A DNA stretch of 64,000 nt, from assembly GCA_012295275.1 (NCBI GenBank), contig CM022677.1, forward strand, positions 6,139,322 through 6,203,321, read 5' to 3'. The notes beneath the pieces were generated by a model that saw only the letters and a program-made list of their open reading frames with translations, had not been told where the DNA came from and searched no databases. The translations under genes were made by a program, and so were the position numbers. Positions 57,331-64,000 of this stretch are shown in pieces; positions within the stretch are counted from its first letter, which is position 1; the number at the start of each line of letters is the position of its first letter. This stretch comes from Chrysomallon squamiferum. Taxonomy: Eukaryota > Mollusca > Gastropoda > Neomphalida > Peltospiridae.

Positions 57331-57399
57331 CTAATAAACAACTGGAGTTCAGACTTAATTCCTGCAGAGAACTTGTATCTGGTTTGGATTCTGGAATAT
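57331..57399 (-). CDS. LRR-type exon (copy B)
   Basis: The same 69-bp phase 1-1 exon as 41646-41714 (PDTSSLQELSLNSSCLL). Its acceptor reads TTTACTTCAG. It splices in phase to the exon at 56704-56930. Confidence 0.5.
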
Positions 57400-57552
57400 C
57401 TGAAGTAAATGAAAAATAATATCAAGAAACTTTGCAACTGTATTTTAACTATCAGCAGAAAAAGAAAAAAACAAAAAGAAGAAAAAATATAATAATGAGA
57501 AATTTGTCAAATCTAAATAGTTAGAAAATATACGTGTTTGTGTGTATATTTG

Positions 57553-57616
<64 letters not shown>

Positions 57617-58213
57617 GAGCGAGAGAGAGAGAGAGAGAGAGATTAATACGATATAATATACAAATCTAAATTAACCATCAACACTAAGTGTTTGGTTGTT
57701 AATGTTTGCATCATTCAGATGAAAAGCTGATTGAAAACAGCAGACAAAAACTGAAGCGCAAATACACATCATCGTCAAAACAACTAAAATAAACAAAAAT
57801 CAAAATGGAAAAGAAATATATTTCGAAATAGATACAAAATCATTAAAAACTATAGGTCCCAGCATAACTATCTGGGATGAAGTATTTACTGGCAGGGTTT
57901 TACCCCTGTTGACACCAAACAAAGAAAACACCCACACCACAACCCAGAAAAACACTGCTCACACAACAGCAGCCAAAACAAACACTCATTACACAACAAC
58001 AACCAAAACGAACACTCATTACACAACAACAGCAGCCAAAACAAACACTCATTACACAACAACCCAAACAACAAAAACAAAGAAACAACAATTCACAAAT
58101 ACATCTCCAAAGATTTGTGTTTTTATTACCCGTATGCGGACAAGCATGATTTCTTTGAGATGTTCAACAAAGAAGTAATACAACAAACAAAAGCTAAATT
58201 AGTCGCTGTGTAA

Positions 58214-58795
58214 ATGTGGAAAAATCCAAGCTACTGGACCAAGCTGACATTTAGCAGCAAGTTAACAAACACAACCATCACTGTTCATGGGTACAGATAC
58301 ACACTGACAGAAATGAGGCTGCAGTTGCCCTTGTGTGGACACTGTCAGAAATGGGGGCACATCACAAACCAGTGCCCCCACAGTCACAACCAGAAATCAC
58401 TAATGTGCAGTTTCTGCAGTGGAAATCACCACAGAAACTCAGGTCAATGCTGTTCTCTAGCAAAGTGCGCGACGTGCCAGGGTCCACACTCATCACATTA
58501 CAAAATGTGCCCATCAAAAATTACTGCCAGCAACAACTTTGAACACAACAGAAGAGAAAACAAAATTCTACAAAACGTTAATAAAAAATGCATAAATATC
58601 AAACGAAAAAACAAAACCATCATTGAAAAAATCAACCACCACAACAACAAACCAAAAGACAATCTGGACAAGGAGGTCAGAATTGCAGAAATACACAAAA
58701 TTATTGTCTGCCTCCTCATCGAACTTCAAAACATTAGAAACAATCAAGGAAACATCACTGTTGACTCCAATTTGGAGCACACAGTAGCCAAATAA
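58214..58795 (+). pseudogene. LINE ORF1 (gag-like), copy B
   Basis: A 193-codon open frame with three zinc knuckles: CGHCQKWGHITNQC (C-x2-C-x4-H-x4-C), CSFCSGNHHRNSGQC and CATCQGPHSSHYKMC. This triple arrangement is typical of ORF1 of I/Jockey-group LINEs. The C-terminal part (KRKNKTIIEKINHHNNKPKD) is basic. The upstream part of ORF1 is cut off by a shared in-frame stop. Confidence 0.8.
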
Positions 58796-58924
58796 TCAAA
58801 GACAGCTTGGGCTTCAAGATCTCCACAGACGACAAAAGACTTAAACTACACACAGACAAGAGAAATCCCACAAACACAAAACAACAGTGAACAAAAGAAA
58901 CACTAAACAGTACCAACAATTTAC

Positions 58925-59935
58925 ACACTCTTCACAACAAGCACACAATAACACAGACCTCTCCACTCTTCACAACAAGCACATAATAACACAGACCTCT
59001 CCACTCTTCACAACAAGAACACAATAACACAGACCTCTCCACTCTTCACAACAAGAACACAATAACACAGACCTCTCCACTCTTCACAACAAGCACACAA
59101 TAACACAGACCTCTCCACTCTTCACAACAAGCACATAATAACACAGACCTCTCCACTCTTCACAACAAGAACACAATAACACAGACCTCTCCACTCTTCA
59201 CAACAAGAACACAATAACACAGACCTCTCCACTCTTCACAACAAGAACACAATAACACAGACCTCTCCACTCTTCACAACAAGCACACAATAACACAGAC
59301 CTCTCCACTCTTCACAACAAGCACACAATAACACAGACCTCTCCACTCTTCACAACAAGCACACAATAACACAGGCCTCTCCACTCTTTACAACAAGCAC
59401 ACAATAACACAGACCTCTCCACTCTTCACAACAAGAACACAATAACACAGACCTCTCCACTCTTCACAACAAGAACACAATAACACAGACCTCTCCACTC
59501 TTCACAACAAAAACACAATAACCTCTCCACTCTTCACAACAAGTACACAATAACCTCTCCACTCTTCACAACAAGCACACAATAACACAGACCTCTCCAC
59601 TCTTCACAACAAGAACACAATAACACAGACCTCTCCACTCTTCACAACAAGCACACAATAACACAGACCTCTCCACTCTTCACAACAAGAACACAATAAC
59701 ACAGACCTCTCCACTCTTCACAACAAAAACACAATAACCTCTCCACTCTTCACAACAAGTACACAATAACCTCTCCACTCTTCACAACAAGCACACAATA
59801 ACACAGACCTCTCCACTCTTCACAACAAGAACACAATAACACAGACCTCTCCACTCTTCACAACAAGCACACAATAACACAGACCTCTCCACTCTTCACA
59901 ACAAGCACACAATAACACAGGCCTCTCCACTCTTC
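58925..59935. repeat. 38-bp array inside the LINE, about 27 units
   Basis: Same unit as 43139-43786. Shortened units lacking ACACAGA occur in pairs at about 59510-59570 and 59728-59788. This shows that a block of roughly 218 bp was itself duplicated within the array. Confidence 0.95.
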
Positions 59936-60330
59936 AGCTAAACACCTCCACTCAGCAGGCCACGGAGACAAACTCGTACACTTCCTGGCCTCCACTCAAA
60001 ACACACCAAACGTAATATGCATGGCTAGGACATTACAACAAAAACAACAAAACAACAAAAGCCTCATTCAAGTGGGCAATTTCAACTGTCACAACACCTT
60101 ATGGGGTGGCTCGACACACGACAGTCCTGGAATCGTCCTCGTAAACTTCATAGAGCAAAACCAGCTGTTCTGTCTGAATGACGGAACATTCACATACAGT
60201 AGCGACATCAATGGTGGCCAATCTGCCATTGATCTAACATTCACAAAGTAAGGACATCACAGTGCTCTGCGAGTGGCAAGTGCTCAATCAATTGACAGCG
60301 ACCATCACCAAATACTCACCAACTACAACA
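59936..60330 (+). pseudogene. LINE endonuclease remnant, copy B
   Basis: It retains VGNFNCHNTLWGG (Asp of GDFN replaced by Asn), GGQSAIDLTFTK and, in another frame, QSIDSDHHQILTNY, which contains the SDH catalytic motif. The front two thirds of the domain are missing, as in copy A. Confidence 0.75.
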
Positions 60331-60903
60331 GCAAGAACACTTTCTCGGATAGATCCATTTTCACATCCAAATGGAACTTCAAGAAAGCGGACTGGGAAGG
60401 CTTCTACAAAGCATGCAGAAACATCACCACAGAGAACCCCAACCACATCAGCACCTACGGCACATCGCTCACCAACATGATACACTCCACTGCCAACAGA
60501 TTCATACCCAAAACCAGACAATGCACCAGCAAAATATCCACTCCCTGGTGGACGGAATGCAGAGAAAAGAAATGCAAAGAAAGAAACAAATTCAGAAGAC
60601 AATACAAAAAAGACAGAAATTATTCCACAGACGAAAAATACAAAATAGCAAAAAAAAGAAGTTTCCAACCTAATTCTCAGTGCAAAACAAGAACACTGGG
60701 AACTCTTTTGTAACAATATCGACCTCAAAACATCAGTCGAAGACATGTGGGCCAAAGTGAAAAACATCTGAGGCAAACAAAAAGCAGATCTACTCAGTGA
60801 AAATTTTGTCAAGTCCAGCAGCAACTCAAACTTCCTACTGAAATTCACAAAGAAACCACTGGACAACCCAACAATCAACCAACCTTCCGCAGACACAGAA
60901 CAC

Positions 60904-61680
60904 TTGAACTACAATCAACTCTTCAACATCACCAAATTAAAACATACCCTCAAAAACAAGAAAAGTACAGCCACAGGGCCAGATAAAATAAGCTACACAA
61001 TACTACAACACCTACCAGATGAAACATTACTCATTGTACTCGACCTCTACAACACAATATGGACTGCAGATAAGATTCCAACAAACTGGAAACACGCCGA
61101 ATGTTTCAGCTTGCCCAAACCACACAAAGATCACTCACTACCCAACAGCTACAGGCTAATCATGCTGACGTCACACATGTGCAAAACACTGGAAACGAGG
61201 ACCAACACACACCTAAACCAGCATCTAAACAACAATTTAATCAGCAAATATCAAAGCGGCTTCAGGAAGAAACACAGCACAAACAACCGGATCACCTGTC
61301 TGCAAACATCAGTCAACCAATCTTTTAGGAAATCTAAAAAAGTCATCACAGTATTCCTAGACACTGAAAAAGCATTCGACATGGTATGGAGGGAAGGACT
61401 GCTCATCAAATTAATCAACAACAACATCAAAGGCAACATGTTCAACTTCATTACAGACTTCATCAACAACAGATCCATAGCAGTCAAAGTGAACGGTCAC
61501 ACCTCAGAGAAAATGACAATCGAAAACGGCATCCCACAAGGATACGTGACCTCGCCAACACTATTTAACATCTACATCAACGACATCGTCACAGCTCTCA
61601 ACAAACAACACCAAAAATCCACCAACTGAACCAATAAACACAGCACTCTTTGCAGACGACTGCAACTTTTGATATGCAGA
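60904..61680 (+). pseudogene. LINE reverse transcriptase, copy B
   Basis: A 241-codon open frame carries ATGPDKISYTILQHLPDET, CFSLPKPHKDHSLPNSYR, SGFRKKHSTNNRITCLQ, the motif A stretch VFLDTEKAFDMVWREGLL (catalytic Asp in F-L-D) and NGIPQGYVTSPTLFNIYIND (motif B). A frameshift then puts FADDCNF (motif C) in another frame, followed at once by a stop. It could not give an active enzyme. Confidence 0.85.
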
Positions 61681-62447
61681 CGGAAACAAATACAAGAATA
61701 CCTAAACAACATAAACGACAGGGTGTTGAAATGGGGAATAAGACTTCTCTTTCCAAAACGACATGCCTCCTTTTCAACAAAAAAACACACAACAACAAAA
61801 TCACACTAAACATCAACAACAACGTCATTACACAAACCAAAACATTCAAATTTCTAGCCAACTCAACTTTGGATGCCACATACACAAAATAATTGCATCC
61901 TGCAAAAAAACACTCAATCTTCTAATTTCCGGAACCAGTTGGGGAGCAAACGAGTCAATGCTAATTTTGATATACAAAGCACGTATTCTCTCCCGAACAC
62001 TCTTTAAAAAAACCTAAACGTAATTCAATCCGGCGCCCTCAGAGTGATCAGCCACCTGCCAAACACAACACCACCCGACAGCCTCCTGTCGGAATACAGC
62101 ATCCAACCACTAAAATACAGAAGAAATCTGCACTACTGAAATACAACCTGAAAATACACACACTCAACACAGACCACCCCGACAAGGATCTGGTCCCCGA
62201 CCAACAAAGAATAGGGCAACCCTTTAAATCACATAGTCTACTTCTATCGAATTTCCTGACAACAGCCAGCAAAATCGAAAGGGAAACAGGAATATGGGAA
62301 ATGCCACTGCTGGCATATCACAAAGAAACAAAACCAGCAATAAACACACCTTTCCTAATCAAAACAGAAACAGACAAAACAGAGTTCCCACCCTTCAAAA
62401 ACAACCACTACAAACAACACATACACATCGAAAAACACAAACAACGG

Positions 62448-62800
62448 GAGAGTAGGATTTGCCTTCATAACCCAAGATCACACAAACAAACCCACATGCA
62501 TACAATTCAGCCATATCAGAAATCACCTTTCAGCAAGCACAGCTGAATTGGTCGCCATCATCAGAGCCATGCTGTGGGTGAAACACAACAACAACAAACA
62601 CACAGTCATATTCTCGGACAGCCTAAGTTCCGTCATCTCAGTACAATCCAGACATTCCAGCAGACCAGACCTACTCAGCAGAATACAACATCTACACAAG
62701 AACATACAACAAACAACTAATCATCAAGTGTTTCCCAGCACATGTCAGCATCATCGGCAACGAATTTGCCGACCATTACGCCAAAGAGTCATTCAGCATT
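62448..62800 (+). pseudogene. LINE RNase H, copy B
   Basis: It includes GRVGFAFITQDH, STAELVAIIRAMLW (catalytic Glu kept) and TVIFSDSLSSVISV (second Asp kept). In another frame it has FPAHVSIIGNEFADHYAKES, carrying the usual H-x-G-I-x-G-N-E-x-A-D block with the His kept. It is frameshifted and dead. Confidence 0.8.
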
Positions 62801-63009
62801 AAATACGAAGACATCTGCACAGACATACACTACAGGAATAAATTAAGTTCACTCCATTGTAGCCAAATATTAAGACAAACAGTGGCAAAACGAATGGAAC
62901 AACACCAAAAACAAATGGCACTTGAACATCAAACCACTCACCAAAACCCCCAAAATCACACATGCCAACAAACTACACAACAATCTCACCAAAGCCAGAA
63001 ATGGTTACT

Positions 63010-63269
63010 CAACCAACTTAAATGCAATCCGATATAAATATCACAACACCACATCATCCAACTGCAGCTGTGGACTCTCCAAAACCATGAAACACTACTT
63101 GTTTCCCTGTCAAAATTTCACCAAGGAAAGACAAGCACTACGCAATACACTGGAGGAACTAAAAATCGAATTCACACTCCAAAACATCTTAGCACCAAAC
63201 ACAACAGACAGAGAGTTAGGCCTCACTGCAGAAACAACATACATTCTGAACACAAAACACAAACTTTAG
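63010..63269 (+). pseudogene. LINE C-terminal Cys-rich region, copy B
   Basis: One open frame reads NCSCGLSKTMKHYLFPCQNF then TKERQALRNTLEELK to a stop at 63269. The C-x-C-x7-H-x4-C spacing is intact here, unlike copy A. Confidence 0.75.
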
Positions 63270-63505
63270 ACTCTTTTCTTTTTCTTTTCTTCTTTTTTGA
63301 CACAAAAACAAACAACAGTTGAATGAATTTATTGACTTACAGATTGGTTGGTTGAACAGCTGATTGATCTATGATTGGATCGGCTGACTGACAGATCAGT
63401 TTGAGAGGCCAATTAAATTAATAATTAAAAACAAAACTATATGTACTATACATACTTACATTCAGACCATACTAACCCGGTTATTGTTGTTTTTTTCTTT
63501 TTTCT

Positions 63506-64000
63506 TCACTATTATTATTATTATTATTATTAAATTAACATTAGCATAATCACCACCATTATTATGATAATAATTTCTGCTTAGATGCTCATTACTAAGA
63601 ACTGACAGGTAATAATATGAAAAGATGGTTCACCTTCTCTGTATTGCCTTGACATCTCCTGAACTTTTCCAAATGATGCAACTGTTGCATAACGCTGTAG
63701 GAAAGAAATATAATAAAACAAAACATGAAATTACATTCCTTTATAAAATGATGTGATCAACCAAGGTTTTAAAATATATTTTTAATTTAGTTATGTATAT
63801 ATATCTATATATATATATTTTTTTTTTCTTCCTGTTTTACTAATTTCCTATAGTGGCATGTACATTTCATATTTAAAATGATTATACACAGATAAAAGTA
63901 TTGAAGATAACCTTAACATATTAACTAACATGTTTGTTGGGATTTTTTAAACATTTTCTCTATTAACTGTTAAATTCATCATCTATAAATATAATCATAA
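63506..64000. other. Unassigned DNA at the right edge
   Basis: A short ATT repeat (63509-63531) is followed by AT-rich DNA. On the minus strand, CAGCGTTATGCAACAGTTGC and CAAGGCAATACAGAGAAGGT near 63630-63695 could be exonic, but no frame with splice sites was secured. Confidence 0.35.

Larger units (their letters stand above)
57806..63420 (+). mobile_element. I-group LINE, dead, copy B
   Basis: Same order of parts as copy A, generally better kept. Lesions shared with copy A include the GTG TAA before the ORF1 knuckles, the truncated endonuclease, the KNI-TGA stop before RT, the frameshift before FADD and the stop right after DDCNF. Private differences include the number of 38-bp units and a fourfold Gln/Thr-rich repeat in ORF1 (57955-58070). 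Confidence 0.85.
52423..63505. repeat. Second copy of 37276-47320, starting at the gap
   Basis: Direct-orientation match from the first base after the gap to about 63505. It includes the terminal exon at 52583-52750 (identical protein), the MULE fragment, the LRR exons and the LINE. Main differences are repeat lengths and small indels. Confidence 0.9.

Overview
The window is eukaryotic nuclear DNA from an intron-rich, AT-rich invertebrate genome loaded with simple repeats. A mollusc, quite possibly a cephalopod, fits the mix: scattered short ankyrin and LRR-type exons in large introns, an intronless collagen prolyl 4-hydroxylase, an I-group LINE with RNase H, and relics of Merlin, Tc1, MULE and pogo-type DNA transposons. 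This placement is inference; no rRNA, tRNA or diagnostic gene fixes the species. No tRNA, rRNA, CRISPR array or bacterial-type operon was seen.

Layout. 1-1015: left-truncated, frameshifted relic of an unrecognised protein (+). 1417-1530: one clean coiled-coil exon (-). 2098-6430: left arm of an old inverted duplication, carrying a broken prolyl 4-hydroxylase copy and a 43-bp satellite. 6430-21000: many minus-strand candidate exons (ankyrin-type around 16.7-20.0 kb; a three-exon 3' end at 10.1-11.05 kb whose splice phases match), separated by micro- and minisatellites, with a Tc1-like relic at 11.6-11.8 kb. 22.5-23.4 kb: Merlin (ISXO2-like) transposase relic. 23.4-24.5 kb: 1.1 kb polypyrimidine tract. 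25.1-27.9 kb: 42-bp minisatellite inside a roughly 0.8-kb higher-order repeat, ending in a 200-N gap. 28.1-30.9 kb: a near-identical second copy of 13.3-17.9 kb. 30.9-36.0 kb: right arm of the inverted duplication, with the one long intact gene, a 499-aa prolyl 4-hydroxylase alpha subunit (32169-33668, +). 36-52 kb: minus-strand LRR and ankyrin exons, a MULE transposase fragment and a dead I-group LINE. 52223-52422: second 200-N gap. 52.4-63.5 kb: a near-identical second copy of 37.3-47.3 kb, LINE included.

The protein-coding story is modest. The prolyl 4-hydroxylase keeps its iron and 2-oxoglutarate residues and could work in the endoplasmic reticulum with protein disulfide isomerase. The minus-strand exons belong to one or more ankyrin/LRR proteins that cannot be assembled fully here. 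Much of the rest is repeat turnover. The two near-identical direct duplications both begin exactly at a 200-N gap, so retained haplotypes (false duplication) are a serious alternative to real segmental duplication. I did not find a convincing new molecular system.
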